Source: a cyanobacterium endosymbiont of Epithemia clementina EcSB
GTDB taxonomy: Bacteria > Cyanobacteriota > Cyanobacteriia > Cyanobacteriales > Microcystaceae
Assembly: GCF_029919255.1 (NCBI RefSeq)
Contig: NZ_CP123991.1
Location: forward strand, 613,110-677,109
DNA length: 64,000 bases
Direction of reading: 5' to 3'
In this document: positions 9,522-18,978 of the stretch, piece after piece
Position numbering within the stretch: position 1 is the stretch's first letter
How the letters are laid out: the number at the start of each line of letters is the position of its first letter
Translations under genes and position numbers: made by a program
Notes under the pieces: model-generated
Databases searched by the model: none
The model's input: only the letters and a program-made list of their open reading frames with translations
What the model was told of the DNA's origin: nothing

Positions 9522-10952
9522 GTGATTTTTGCCGATACCATAGCTGACATAAAGATTTGGATGAGTACACTAACTTCGACATTATCTCTACTTGATTTAG
9601 CCTCTAAGCTACCCCTGTTGGCTACACTAACCGAAGGTGAAGCTGATGGCGCATTAGTTTTAGCCAGTGTCCTTTTGAGTTTAGTAGTTATTTATTTGGC
9701 CAGTAAACTCGGAGGAGAGATCTGTTTTCGGATTAATCTTCCCCCCGTACTAGGGGAGCTCGTTGGAGGTGTGGCTGTCGGAGTTTCAGCCCTAGGGTTA
9801 TTAGTCTTTCCTGAAGGAGGGGCAACTGCTAGCGATTCAGCCATCATACAATTTTTGCAGCTAACTGCAGATTTAACCCCCGAAGGCATACAAGCCATAT
9901 TTTCAGCTCAAGGAGAATTTATTTCTGTATTGTCGGAATTAGGGGTCATAATTCTGTTATTTGAAATTGGCTTAGAATCGGATCTAAAAGAATTAATTCG
10001 CGTCGGACCCCAGGCAGTGATTATAGCCATTGTCGGTGTTGTTACCCCTTTTATTCTGGGGACATTAGGTTTAGTCTATTTATTCAACATTGCCGTAATT
10101 CCTTCTGTGTTTGCAGGGGCCGCTTTAACTGCTACCAGTATTGGAATTACCGCCAAGGTTTTGGCCGAGATTGGTCGTCTAAGTTCTCCAGAAGGACAAA
10201 TTATTATCGGGGCAGCTGTCTTAGACGACATCCTAGGAATTATTATCCTGGCAGTTGTAGGTAGTTTAGTTAAAACTGGTGAGATTCAAATAGTCAATCT
10301 TGTTTATCTTGTCATTAGTGCTGCAGCCTTTTTAATTGGGGCGATTCTAATCGGCCGATTGTTAAGTCCTCTCTACGTTAGATTAGTTAATGAAATGAAA
10401 ACTAGAGGACAACTTCTATTGGTTTCTTTAAGTTTTGCTTTTATTTTATCTTACATTGCTCAGGTGATTCAATTAGAAGGAATTCTTGGTTCGTTTACAG
10501 CTGGTTTAATTCTTGCAGAAACTGAGAAACGGAAAGAACTTGAAGAACAAATTGTCACCGTCTCTGATATTTTTGTGCCGATTTTCTTTGTCTGTGTGGG
10601 AGCAAAAACAGATTTAAGCGTCTTGAATCCAACTATTCCCAGTAACCGAGAAGGGTTAATTATTGCCGCTTTCCTAGTTACTGTGGCGATTATTGGTAAA
10701 GTGATTACTGGATTTACCATTTTTGGGCAACCTCACCTCAATAAACTTGCCATTGGCATTGGCATGATTCCACGAGGCGAGGTGGGATTGGTGTTTGCTG
10801 GAGTGGGAGCTGCAAGTGGGGCCTTAACCCAGTCTACCGAAGCAGGCATTATTGTGATGGTTATTCTGACAACTTTTATTGCTCCCCCTTGGTTACGAAT
10901 TGTCTTTAAAGATCTAGTTCCCACGACCCAAGAAAAAGAACCTAGTTCTTAA
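9522..10952 (+). CDS. Na+(K+)/H+ antiporter, CPA2/KefB type (NhaS3-like)
   Basis: 476 residues with about a dozen hydrophobic segments, beginning with LASVLLSLVVIYLASKLGGE. Family signs are PVLGELVGGVAVG, the ATSIGITAKVLAEIG segment near residue 210 followed by GAAVLDDILGIIILAVVG with the paired acidic residues of the ion site, and GMIPRGEVGLVFAG near the C-terminus. It resembles cyanobacterial NhaS3, but I cannot separate paralogues by eye. Translation may start at GTG 9522 or, perhaps more likely, at the in-frame ATG 9561. The product exchanges cations for protons across a membrane. No truncation is seen. Confidence 0.88.
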   Translation: MIFADTIADIKIWMSTLTSTLSLLDLASKLPLLATLTEGEADGALVLASVLLSLVVIYLASKLGGEICFRINLPPVLGELVGGVAVGVSALGLLVFPEGGATASDSAIIQFLQLTADLTPEGIQAIFSAQGEFISVLSELGVIILLFEIGLESDLKELIRVGPQAVIIAIVGVVTPFILGTLGLVYLFNIAVIPSVFAGAALTATSIGITAKVLAEIGRLSSPEGQIIIGAAVLDDILGIIILAVVGSLVKTGEIQIVNLVYLVISAAAFLIGAILIGRLLSPLYVRLVNEMKTRGQLLLVSLSFAFILSYIAQVIQLEGILGSFTAGLILAETEKRKELEEQIVTVSDIFVPIFFVCVGAKTDLSVLNPTIPSNREGLIIAAFLVTVAIIGKVITGFTIFGQPHLNKLAIGIGMIPRGEVGLVFAGVGAASGALTQSTEAGIIVMVILTTFIAPPWLRIVFKDLVPTTQEKEPSS

Positions 10953-11342
10953 AAAAAGCTATCAAGGTTTGTTGACAACATACTAAAGTTATCCGAAACC
11001 TGAACAAGAAGTTTTTCGTCCTTTGGGTTTAGTGGAGCAGGCCTTTACAACAATAAATAGCACCTTTGATCATTAATGGGACAGCTTAAACGGTTAACTG
11101 GAGGAAGTGGGAAAAATCTCCTTTCTTTGTCACCGGAATCTATGTAGTGTGTGTCGTCGATATTAACAAAATAAGTAAAGCAAAGTAAAACAGCTAAGAC
11201 TTTTACTTGATTTGTTGTTTTTTTGTATAAAATCCCTTTTGTCGACGTACAGTACCAACCCCCAAACTCAACAAGAGAATCGCTATAATCTCTTAAACCT
11301 ATCCAACAGCCAAGCCACCTTTGTGTCACAGGAGCAATCATT
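10953..11342. other. Intergenic stretch upstream of amiC
   Basis: No gene is supported; an open minus-strand frame here looks like a chance ORF. A TATAAT lies at 11284-11289 inside a small AAGAGA/TCTCTT hairpin about 55 bases before amiC, but no good -35 box is at the right distance. Confidence 0.45.
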
Positions 11343-13202
11343 GTGAGATTTCACTGGCTATTACTGAGTATCTTAAGTACATTACTGTTTGCCATCCCAG
11401 CACAAGCAGGAAGGCTTTTATATTGGCGTTTTGAGTCAAACGATAATCGCTTAGTTTTTACCACTGACTCTCAAGTTCAACCTAGAGCCCAATTAATTCC
11501 TAATCCAACCCGTGTTGTCCTTGACTTACCTGGAATTATTTTAGAGCGTCCCAGTGTTAATCAAGCCATTGGAGGAACGATTAAAAGTGTTCGAATAGGA
11601 CAGTTCAATGCTCAAACCACCCGATTGGTGATCGAACTAGCCGAAGGATATACTCTCGATCCTCAGAAAGTTACAGTTAAAGGGATTTCTCCTACTCAAT
11701 GGAGTGTAGACCTTCCCACCCCCCAACGAATTGCTCGTCCATCAACCTCTCCTTCTCTACCTCCAGGCTCTACCCCTGCGCCTCTTCGTCCCTTCTCTGG
11801 ACCTCCTGTTCGAACTTCCAATGACTTTCAAGTGACCCGTAGTGGTCTTTTTATTAAATTAGAACGCAACGGAAGTAACAGTCAGATTCAGGTAAACCGT
11901 AGTGACGATAGAAAGACTATTGAGTTTATTTTGCCAGAGGCATCCCTTCCTCAGTCACTGCTTAACCAAACCAAATTGGTAAATAAGTATGGGGTCGGTG
12001 AGATTCGATTTGAGCAAACCCGAACTTCACCCCCGGAAGCTCGCATTACAATGCGGGTAGCTAAAGATAGCCCTAACTGGCAAGGCTATTATTCCAGGTT
12101 AGGAGGACTAGTTCTCCTGCCAAAAGGAGGTATTTCTCGAGTCAGAGATTTAACTTCCCCTGAGCCATCAGCTAACAATAATCCTAGTAATTCAGTTTCC
12201 CAAAACCCTAGTAATTCAGTTTCCCAAAATCAACTACCGACTATTTCTGCCATTCAACTAATTAACAATGATACTCAACTGTTAATTCAGTCTAATAAAC
12301 CTATTAGAGGACGTGGTAATCTTGACCGAAGGACAGGAGTTTACACTATTAACATTCCCAATACTCAACTAGCTGAACCGGTAGTAGGCCCCCAATTAGG
12401 AAAAAATAGTCCTATTTACGAGTTGAAGGTTCGTCAACTTAACCCTGAATCGGTAGAAATTTTGGTAAAACCCTCTCCAGGGATTCGCTTTGGAAAGCTA
12501 ACTCAGCCTAATCAACAAGTCTTAGCTTTAGATGTTAATTCTGTACAAACTTTGGCTATTAGTCCTGAGCCTAAGCCGCTTGACATTTTACCTCCGGCAA
12601 ATGCCTCTGTACCTCCAATTAATTCTTATCCCACTGACTCCTCTTCAGGAGCTCCTAAGGGACGGGTACTTGTCATTATTGACCCTGGCCATGGAGGTAA
12701 AGATCCAGGAGCAGTGGGACTGAGAGGATTAGAGGAAAAAAATGTTATTCTTCCTATTTCTTTAGATGTTTCTCGCTTGTTACAGGAACAAGGGGTTCAA
12801 GTTAAGTTGACACGCAACGCAGATTATTTTGTAAGTTTACGAGGACGGGCTGATTTGGCTAATCGAGTGGGAGCCGATATTTTTGTGAGTATCCATGCCA
12901 ATGCGGTTGGTGGGAGTCGTTCCCACATCAATGGGGTGGAAGTTTTTTATTATGGACATAAAGATTTATCAGAGGCTATCCACAGCAGTATTGTTCGTAG
13001 CGTTAATGTGGATGATCGTGGGGTAAAAAAGGGACGGTTTTATGTCCTGAGAAAGTCAGGAATGCCAGCTTCTTTAGTCGAAGTTGGCTTTGTCACGGGG
13101 ACTGAAGACAATCGTAAATTGAGTAATCCTGCTTATCGTCTTAAAATGGCTCAGGCGATCGCCCAAGGAATTTTAGATTATATTCGACAAAAAAGACTTT
13201 AA
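11343..13202 (+). CDS. amiC: N-acetylmuramoyl-L-alanine amidase with AMIN domains
   Basis: 619 residues. It begins at GTG 11343 with a signal peptide (MRFHWLLLSILSTLLFAIPAQAG). AMIN-type beta domains that bind the cell wall follow around residues 25-110 and 160-400, joined by Pro/Ser/Asn-rich linkers, then a zinc-dependent Amidase_3 domain from about 440. Catalytic signs are VIIDPGHGGKDPGA (about 444), GLEEKN, SIHANAVGG (about 519) and SLVEVGFVTG (about 580). It cleaves the peptide from peptidoglycan in the periplasm for septum splitting or remodelling. A HIP1 octamer is at 13155-13162. Together with murI directly after it, it shows a living peptidoglycan system. Confidence 0.95.
   Translation: MRFHWLLLSILSTLLFAIPAQAGRLLYWRFESNDNRLVFTTDSQVQPRAQLIPNPTRVVLDLPGIILERPSVNQAIGGTIKSVRIGQFNAQTTRLVIELAEGYTLDPQKVTVKGISPTQWSVDLPTPQRIARPSTSPSLPPGSTPAPLRPFSGPPVRTSNDFQVTRSGLFIKLERNGSNSQIQVNRSDDRKTIEFILPEASLPQSLLNQTKLVNKYGVGEIRFEQTRTSPPEARITMRVAKDSPNWQGYYSRLGGLVLLPKGGISRVRDLTSPEPSANNNPSNSVSQNPSNSVSQNQLPTISAIQLINNDTQLLIQSNKPIRGRGNLDRRTGVYTINIPNTQLAEPVVGPQLGKNSPIYELKVRQLNPESVEILVKPSPGIRFGKLTQPNQQVLALDVNSVQTLAISPEPKPLDILPPANASVPPINSYPTDSSSGAPKGRVLVIIDPGHGGKDPGAVGLRGLEEKNVILPISLDVSRLLQEQGVQVKLTRNADYFVSLRGRADLANRVGADIFVSIHANAVGGSRSHINGVEVFYYGHKDLSEAIHSSIVRSVNVDDRGVKKGRFYVLRKSGMPASLVEVGFVTGTEDNRKLSNPAYRLKMAQAIAQGILDYIRQKRL
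12183..12230 (+). repeat. 24-bp tandem duplication inside amiC linker
   Basis: Two copies (12183-12206 and 12207-12230) differing only in the last base encode NPSNSVSQ twice in the linker between the AMIN region and the amidase domain. It is in frame, so it only lengthens a flexible linker. Confidence 0.85.
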
Positions 13203-13238
13203 GATATATTTATCTTCCCAAGATATATTTACTTCTCC
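13201..13238. repeat. Imperfect 19-bp direct repeat after amiC
   Basis: AAGATATATTTATCTTCCC (13201-13219) is followed directly by a copy differing at three positions (13220-13238). The first unit overlaps the last base of the amiC stop region. It looks like a slippage duplication. Confidence 0.6.
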
Positions 13239-13293
13239 AAAGATTCTGTGTTTCAATTATGAACAACTTAAAGTGTGGTGTGCTAAATTGTTT

Positions 13294-14139
13294 ATGAACA
13301 ACGTTCAAAACAGCCCTATTGGTGTTTTCGACAGTGGCGTGGGGGGGCTAACCGTTTTGCGAGAACTTTACCAACAGTTGCCCCAAGAATCGATCATTTA
13401 TTTTGCGGACACAGCTCGTTTACCTTATGGAAATCGTTCTGAGGCGGAAATTTTACGGTTTGTTCGAGAAATTCTCATCTGGATGGCCCAACAAAACGTC
13501 AAGATGGTGATCATGGCTTGTAATACTAGTTCAGCCTTGGCATTGGAGACAGTTCGCAGTGAGTTCAGTTTTCCCATTTTGGGAGTGATTTTGCCAGGAG
13601 CAAGGGCAGCCGTCAAACAAGGTCAACGCATTGGGGTTATTTCCACCCCAGCAACGGCAAAAAGTGGTGCTTATCGTCAAGCAATTCAAGAAATTAATCC
13701 TGATGCCCAAGTCTGGCAAGTAGGGTGTACTGAATTTGTCCCCCTGATTGAACAAAACCGAATCTATGACCCTTACACAAAACAGGTCGCTCTAAGGTAT
13801 GTGAGTCCGTTACTGGAGCGTAACATTGACACCCTAATCTACGGGTGTACCCATTACCGTCATCTTGCTCCCATCTTTCATGAGATTCTCCCCTCAACTG
13901 TCAACCTTATTGATCCTGCAAATTTTGTAGTACAAGCTGCTGAAAAAGAGTTGAAATTAATGGGGTTATACCGAAACCACACTGCTCAACCTACTCGTTT
14001 TTATGTCAGTGGTTGTCCTAAGACTTTTTCGAAGGTTTCCCAACAATGGTTAGGTTATTGCCCAATCGTTGAGTCGGTTTCTCTTCCAAGGATAGTGAAA
14101 TCTTCCTGGGCTTGGGAAGAAACTGAAATTCTTGAATAG
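13294..14139 (+). CDS. murI: Glutamate racemase
   Basis: 281 residues from ATG 13294; an upstream in-frame GTG at 13273 would add seven residues, but the ATG matches the usual start just before IGVFDSGVGGLTVL. The enzyme makes D-glutamate for peptidoglycan. Both catalytic cysteines are present, C76 in MACNTSSAL and the second in YGCTHYRHL near residue 187. FADTARLPYG is the conserved substrate loop. It follows amiC by about 90 bases on the same strand, and a shared cell-wall role is likely. No damage is seen. Confidence 0.95.
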   Translation: MNNVQNSPIGVFDSGVGGLTVLRELYQQLPQESIIYFADTARLPYGNRSEAEILRFVREILIWMAQQNVKMVIMACNTSSALALETVRSEFSFPILGVILPGARAAVKQGQRIGVISTPATAKSGAYRQAIQEINPDAQVWQVGCTEFVPLIEQNRIYDPYTKQVALRYVSPLLERNIDTLIYGCTHYRHLAPIFHEILPSTVNLIDPANFVVQAAEKELKLMGLYRNHTAQPTRFYVSGCPKTFSKVSQQWLGYCPIVESVSLPRIVKSSWAWEETEILE

Positions 14140-14143
14140 AAAA

Positions 14144-14184
14144 GGATTGGTTTGTAAGAGTACCCTTGATACAGTTACCAATCC
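14144..14184 (+). terminator. Probable murI terminator
   Basis: GGATTGGT (14144-14151) pairs with ACCAATCC (14177-14184) across a 25-base loop just after the murI stop. A T8 run follows at about 14201-14208. Confidence 0.45.
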
Positions 14185-14262
14185 CGAAAAGATTAATCAA
14201 TTTTTTTTGACTCGACATTTATCATTTGATTGATTAATCATCGTTAATGATTATGGATTTGT

Positions 14263-14379
14263 TTATCCTAAATTACGGCGAGGTGGAAACACCCATTTTC
14301 CCGTCCGCTTAGCAAGGATGAGTAATCCGTAAATCATTAATAAATAGAGGGCAGCGAGAAGCACAGTGATCAAAGGCAT
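14263..14379 (-). CDS. 38-residue single-span membrane protein
   Basis: An ATG at 14379 opens a 38-codon frame ending at TAA 14263. The product has one clean hydrophobic segment (LITVLLAALYLLMIYGLLIL, about residues 3-22), then a basic tail AKRTGKWVFPPRRNLG. Size and layout match the tiny membrane subunits of cyanobacterial electron transport complexes (for example NdhP/NdhQ or PetM-like proteins), but I cannot assign it by sequence. The clear topology and the basic C-terminus after the span argue for a real gene. It lies alone between murI and sds on the opposite strand. Confidence 0.5.
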   Translation of the reverse strand: MPLITVLLAALYLLMIYGLLILAKRTGKWVFPPRRNLG

Positions 14380-14948
14380 TTTTCGTTATTAGTCTTTCAT
14401 TGCTAAGGTGGACATGGAAGTGAAGTTAATGACATAAGTAGTCATATCGAACTGCCTGAATATTTAGCTCCTTAAGGGTACTACTGTTAAGCGATGGCAG
14501 TATAAAAACAAGCATTCTCCCTCTCTGCTTTGAGGACACTCGCTTTCAAGAGTGAACAAGGTCGAAGACCAGTTTAAGGCTAACTTAAGCTAATCTCCCC
14601 CCCCGATTGCTTGACAATCTTAAACCGAGCAATTCTGAGTCGACACGCCTGAGTAACTAGTTATACCAGGAATCTAGCCGGATCATATTGACCTGAACTT
14701 CCTCAGTTGAGGAGATACCTCTGAGGAGCTTGACAATTAAGAAAATTGGGAAATCCTAAAAAACCCCTATTGTTAGGTTAACATAAGAAATTAGGTTAGG
14801 TCAGTTTTTTTAAGGGATTTTACCGAATTAGTTGAGGTATTTAGTCAAAAAAGTAGACAATTTCGTTTCCTTGTCTGGAAAGGTTAGCTTATTATGAATA
14901 TAAGAATATGTAAATTTTCGTAACTGATGCGCCAGGTTTAGCTAACCC

Positions 14949-15920
14949 ATGATAACAAGCACCTCTCTCTTTGCTACTGTTGACGACGATCTACGCCTCT
15001 TGACCGATAATCTTAAACGGTTGGTCGGAGCCCGCCATCCAATCTTAGGGGCAGCGGCTGAACATTTGTTTGATGCTGGGGGAAAACGCATTCGTCCGGC
15101 TATTGTTCTCTTAGTTTCACGGGCGACCCTGTTGGATAGAGATCTGACACCCCGTCATCGTCGGCTGGCAGAAATTACTGAGATGATTCACACTGCAAGT
15201 CTAGTGCATGACGATGTAGTCGACGAAGCAGAATTACGTCGTAATGTCCCCACCGTTAATAACTTATTTGATAATCGGATTGCTGTCTTGGCTGGCGATT
15301 TTTTGTTTGCTCAGTCTTCTTGGTATTTGGCTAATTTAGATAATTTAGATGTGGTTAAACTTCTATCTAAAGTTATCCGTGATTTTGCTGAAGGGGAAAT
15401 TCTTCAAGGAATTAATCGTTTTGACACCAGTCTAACTCTAGAAGCTTATTTAGAAAAAAGTTACTATAAAACAGCTTCATTAATAGCCAATAGCGCAAAA
15501 GCAGCCGCAGTATTAAGCGAAACTTCACCTGAAGTTAGGGGACATCTTTATGCTTACGGACGAGACCTAGGATTAGCTTTTCAAATTGTCGATGATATCC
15601 TAGATTTTACAACTCCGACAGAGGTTTTAGGAAAACCGGCTGGTTCTGATTTAATTAGTGGCAATCTTACTGCTCCCGCTTTATTTGCTATGGAGGAAAA
15701 TCCATATTTAGAAACTTTAATTGAACGGGAATTCAGTGAGGCAGGAGATATCGAAAAAGCCTTGTCTATTGTTAATCAAAGTCAAGGAATCGAGCGATCA
15801 CGGGAGTTGGCTTCCCATCATGGAAAGTTAGCCTTCCAGCATCTTAATTGTCTCAAACCTTCTACCTCTTCCCAGATTTTAAAAGACTTGGTAGATTATG
15901 TCTTAAGTAGACTTTACTGA
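14949..15920 (+). CDS. sds: Solanesyl diphosphate synthase (all-trans polyprenyl diphosphate synthase)
   Basis: 323 residues. The enzyme builds the long prenyl chain of plastoquinone. The first Asp-rich motif DDVVD is at residues 88-92 with following RRN, GGKRIRP is at 44-50 (isopentenyl diphosphate site), and the second Asp-rich motif DDILD is near 214. The N-terminus from ATG 14949 matches cyanobacterial Sds. Keeping it fits continued use of plastoquinone in respiration/NDH-1 even though D1 is lost in this genome copy. A hairpin terminator begins right after the stop. Confidence 0.92.
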   Translation: MITSTSLFATVDDDLRLLTDNLKRLVGARHPILGAAAEHLFDAGGKRIRPAIVLLVSRATLLDRDLTPRHRRLAEITEMIHTASLVHDDVVDEAELRRNVPTVNNLFDNRIAVLAGDFLFAQSSWYLANLDNLDVVKLLSKVIRDFAEGEILQGINRFDTSLTLEAYLEKSYYKTASLIANSAKAAAVLSETSPEVRGHLYAYGRDLGLAFQIVDDILDFTTPTEVLGKPAGSDLISGNLTAPALFAMEENPYLETLIEREFSEAGDIEKALSIVNQSQGIERSRELASHHGKLAFQHLNCLKPSTSSQILKDLVDYVLSRLY

Positions 15921-15943
15921 ATACTTTTATCCCTTAAAAGTAT
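15921..15943 (+). terminator. Rho-independent terminator of sds
   Basis: Arms ATACTTTTA (15921-15929) and TAAAAGTAT (15935-15943) with a 5-base loop are followed by AAATTTTTTTTC. It starts immediately after the sds stop codon. Confidence 0.8.
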
Positions 15944-16439
15944 AAATTTTTTTTCATTCTTTAATTGTTCTCTAGGTTAGATATCCTTCGACGAGGTCAG
16001 ACCAACAAAATCTAATTAAAAATGATGATAACTTAAGTAAAGTTAATAGACGAGCTTATAGTCACTTTCTATTGTGATTTAGACATTACTTTTGTGCCTT
16101 TATCGTTGATGTTACGCTTAAATCTTAGGTCGGCAAAATTGAGTTTCAGCAGATTTCGACAAAAAATCTTAGGTCATAACAAACTGATTTAGTTAAGAGT
16201 TCAAGATTTGAATCAAAGTCTGTGGCAATGGATTCTGCTATTATGCTAAGGGTATGAGCTTAGTTTTGATAATTCCCTTGCTTTTTTAGCGTTTATTTAG
16301 AGCTATCTGTTTAGTTCTATTGATTTATGAAGGAAGTGATTCAGAGATCAGCTAGAAACCTAAGCATTGCCAGCAGAACTTATCCCCAATGTTATTATGT
16401 TGACCACTCCCCTTCGGATTTTTTCTAAGAAAAGACTAG
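15944..16439. other. Intergenic stretch between convergent sds and grpE
   Basis: No coding frame is seen. A 14-base palindrome ACTAGTTAACTAGT (16435-16448) overlaps the grpE stop codon. Confidence 0.5.
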
Positions 16440-17219
16440 TTAACTAGTTGGAGAACCACCGCCATTTATTGAAGCAGACCCTTCGGGAGTCACAGGGGAT
16501 TCTCCTGTCGGGGCTGCTACTTTGACCATAGCATGGCGTAATACCTGTTCCCCTAGAAGATATCCTCTCACTAACTGTTCGATCACTGTTCCTTCAGGAT
16601 AATCGTTAGTACATTCTCTTAACATAGCTTCATGGTATAGAGGATTAAATGGTTCTCCTTCAGGACGCATGGGAGCTACTCCTAAGCGTTTAAGACTCTC
16701 GACAAGATTTTTATAAACTCCTTGATAGCTTTTATGAATTCCTAACTCTCCATCGTTAGCAGGTTGGATTTGGCCTCTTGCCCGTTCGAAGTTATCGACT
16801 ACTGACAATAATTCACTAATCGTCCGGCACTTAACTTGAATTTCCAGTTCTGTTCTCTCTTTTTCAGTTCGTTTACGGAAGTTATCAAACTCTGCTGCTA
16901 AGGCGATGTAACGTTTCTTCAAAACCTCGGACTGTTGATCTTCTTTGATTAGTTTTCCTTGTAAGACTTCCACTTCCTGAGTTAGAGTAGCTATAATCTG
17001 CTCAGGAGTATATTCCTCTTCGGTGAATTTAGGTTCAGATGCCACCGGTTCTGTTACAACTGATTCTAAATCTAGTTCTAAATCGGGAGTCTCAGACGTT
17101 TTTGTTGAATCTAATTGGTCAGTTACTTGGGTTTTGGGCTTTACAGAAGAATCATCGACATTTTTCGATACTTCAGAGGTTTTTAAGGTTTTTTCTAGCT
17201 GCTGTTGCTCGTTGTTCAT
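16440..17219 (-). CDS. grpE: GrpE, nucleotide exchange factor of DnaK
   Basis: 259 residues. An acidic, probably disordered N-terminal third (about 1-70) is followed by the long coiled coil (about 75-135, with [16 protein letters not shown]) and the C-terminal beta domain ([20 protein letters not shown], then [20 protein letters not shown]). GrpE drives ADP release from DnaK in the heat-shock cycle. The start is ATG at 17219. dnaK is not adjacent within the window: the downstream side is non-coding. Divergent from ridA. Confidence 0.95.
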   Translation of the reverse strand: MNNEQQQLEKTLKTSEVSKNVDDSSVKPKTQVTDQLDSTKTSETPDLELDLESVVTEPVASEPKFTEEEYTPEQIIATLTQEVEVLQGKLIKEDQQSEVLKKRYIALAAEFDNFRKRTEKERTELEIQVKCRTISELLSVVDNFERARGQIQPANDGELGIHKSYQGVYKNLVESLKRLGVAPMRPEGEPFNPLYHEAMLRECTNDYPEGTVIEQLVRGYLLGEQVLRHAMVKVAAPTGESPVTPEGSASINGGGSPTS

Positions 17220-17411
17220 AGTAGATTTTCTAAACTCCTATAGAATAAGATCGGACTTAATGGTCTCTATTGTCTTTCTTTAGAGATTATGTTTTTTTGA
17301 GGTGTATCTCTACCAGTATAAAGGACTCATCGTGACATTTTGAGAAGAAACATACTCAAGTGTAAACTCAAAATGGAAACTCCTTTGTCCCCATAAGTGT
17401 TTATCGATATA

Positions 17412-17807
17412 ATGACTCATCGTAAAGTAATTAAGACAACGAAAGCTCCTATCCCTGTTGGACCTTACAATCAAGCGATCGCTGCTAGGGGTCAATTTTT
17501 GTTTGTGGCAGGGCAAATCCCTCTAAGTCCTGAAACAGGAGATATTATAGGAACGGGAAACATTGTTCAACAGACTCAACAAGTCATGGCTAATATTGAG
17601 GCAATTTTAACTTCAGCTCAAATAAATTGGAGTAATGTAGTTAAAACAACGGTTTTTATGAGTAATTTAAGTAATTTCGATTCTATGAATCAAGTTTATG
17701 CCCAGTATTTTGATGAGTTTACGGCTCCGGCCCGTGTTTGTGTGGAAGTTTCTCGCTTACCAAAAGATGTATTGATAGAAATTGAATGTATTGCAGTTAT
17801 TGACTGA
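17412..17807 (+). CDS. ridA: RidA family 2-iminobutanoate/2-iminopropanoate deaminase
   Basis: 131 residues from ATG 17412; a GTG at 17397 would add five residues. RidA hydrolyses reactive enamines/imines made by PLP enzymes such as threonine dehydratase. Family signs are PIPVGPYNQAI near the N-terminus, GQIPLSP, and the C-terminal RVCVEVSRLPKDVLIEIECIA with the Arg that holds the carboxylate of the substrate. It is divergent from grpE and followed by a strong 23-bp hairpin. A HIP1 octamer lies at 17475-17482. Confidence 0.93.
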   Translation: MTHRKVIKTTKAPIPVGPYNQAIAARGQFLFVAGQIPLSPETGDIIGTGNIVQQTQQVMANIEAILTSAQINWSNVVKTTVFMSNLSNFDSMNQVYAQYFDEFTAPARVCVEVSRLPKDVLIEIECIAVID

Positions 17808-17958
17808 AATTTCTTGAAATAATACCATCAATAGCTCTATAACTCTATGTTAACTCACCAGCTACTACAGCTAGTTTTTAGATATTTTTTAAACTAAAAA
17901 TATCAATTATATCTAGTAACTGCTAAAGTTCTTATTCTCACCGTGTTTTATAACTCTA

Positions 17959-18008
17959 AGAACTATTGCTTTTTTAGAGTTATAAAACTCTAAAAAAGCA
18001 ATAGTTCT
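17959..18008. terminator. Perfect 23-bp inverted repeat followed by T9
   Basis: The arm at 17959-17981 (begins AGAACTATTGC) and its exact complement at 17986-18008 enclose a 4-base loop, followed by AGC and a T9 run. It lies between convergent ridA and the DUF2811 gene and probably ends ridA transcription; the perfect stem could also work from the other side. Confidence 0.8.
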
Positions 18009-18062
18009 AGCTTTTTTTTTCTTACGATCTCGCCACGGTTAGTCCACAATAACCATTTTTAA

Positions 18063-18287
18063 TTAATCAGATTGCTCAAACAAAGTTTCTAGATAAACAC
18101 GAGCGCAAGCGCGATAATTTATAATTGATTGAGAGATCTCATTGTTCTCATTTTGTAAGATAAATAAAGATAAAGCAGAAGTAAAAACCCGATCAAGATC
18201 CCAGTTAGGATGGGTCTCTAAATAATTTTTTAGAGATTCATGTAACTCTTCGGGAATTTCAGCAAAAATACTTACAGATGTATTCAT
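18063..18287 (-). CDS. DUF2811 family protein
   Basis: 74 residues from ATG 18287; AGG nine bases upstream supports this start over a TTG at 18299. The sequence SVSIFAEIPEELHESLKNYL followed by THPNWDLDRVFTSALSLFI is typical of the cyanobacterial DUF2811 family, small helical proteins of unknown function that resemble ribbon-helix-helix or antitoxin-like folds in size. It is a single gene between a 23-bp hairpin downstream and the ndhO upstream region. Confidence 0.8.
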   Translation of the reverse strand: MNTSVSIFAEIPEELHESLKNYLETHPNWDLDRVFTSALSLFILQNENNEISQSIINYRACARVYLETLFEQSD

Positions 18288-18738
18288 AACATACCTCAAT
18301 TAAAAACAAAAACTTCCCTATTAACTGGGATTGTTTTCAAAACTCAGCTACCTTCGGGTGAGAGATTTGTGTGGATACCATTCTGCTCAAGAAAAGTCTG
18401 GCTTGTCAATACTATGAAATATCACAAAAAAAGCTAATATTAATCTATTTGAAGGTAATAGCTGCTTTTAATCCTTTTTTTCTTAAAAAAACTTATTGAA
18501 TCTAGGTTTATCAAGGTTAGTTGACAATATTTGTCACAATATGCTCAAGGATTAATGTTTTCGTAATCAGTTGTGGAAAAATGCAGAAAGTACGGTGAAA
18601 AGTCTGGGAAATGATTGAGGTAAAATTGACTCGTAGCAAAATGTAAATTATAAATTTTTTAAGGATTCTAAAGAGTCATTCTGTATCAATTGCGTGTAAG
18701 ATAAGACTTTGAGATAAAACTTTTGTCAGTATATAGTT
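18288..18738. other. Divergent intergenic stretch upstream of ndhO
   Basis: No coding frame is seen. It has a segment ATCAAGGTTAGTTGACAA near 18510 that closely resembles ATCAAGGTTTGTTGACAA near 10961, downstream of the antiporter gene; both contain TTGACA. Confidence 0.45.
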
Positions 18739-18960
18739 ATGCCAGCTAAAATCAAGAAAGGCTCACTTGTTCGTACCGTGCGTGAAAAACTTGAAAATAG
18801 TTTGGAAGCGCAGGCCAGTGATTCGCGGCACTTTCCTCCCTATATTTTTGAGAGTAAGGGTGAAATTATTGAGTTAAATGATGAATATGCCCTTGTTAAA
18901 TTCTATACTCCGACTCCAAATATTTGGTTGCGTCTCGATCAACTAGAACTAGTCGATTAG
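18739..18960 (+). CDS. ndhO: NAD(P)H-quinone oxidoreductase subunit O
   Basis: 73 residues, the usual length. NdhO is a small peripheral subunit specific to the cyanobacterial/plastid NDH-1 complex and near its ferredoxin-binding arm. [21 protein letters not shown] at the start and [20 protein letters not shown] at the end are characteristic. The start is ATG at 18739. Its conservation indicates that NDH-1 still works in respiration or cyclic electron flow. The next downstream gene, mdh, is dead. Confidence 0.93.
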   Translation: MPAKIKKGSLVRTVREKLENSLEAQASDSRHFPPYIFESKGEIIELNDEYALVKFYTPTPNIWLRLDQLELVD

Positions 18961-18978
18961 GGCTCACTTTCTCGAAAT

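Larger units (their letters stand above)
14140..14948. other. Intergenic stretch holding one small minus-strand ORF
   Basis: Between murI and sds. It contains the murI terminator, the 38-residue ORF at 14263-14379 and a small TCCTCAG/CTGAGGA hairpin (14700-14727). Unlike other gene-free regions here, its base composition is mixed, with C-tracts near 14595, so part of it may be functional leader or promoter DNA. Confidence 0.5.

Noticed and set aside
11045-11341. 98-codon minus-strand open frame upstream of amiC
   Set aside because: It has no family resemblance, lies exactly in the amiC upstream region, contains low-quality composition (many Cys/Trp/Tyr from chance codons) and has no ribosome site.
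17959-18008. Transposon terminal inverted repeats
   Set aside because: The arms are separated by only 4 bases and no transposase remnant or target duplication is found; the T-run after it fits a terminator. The same reasoning applies to the other hairpins.
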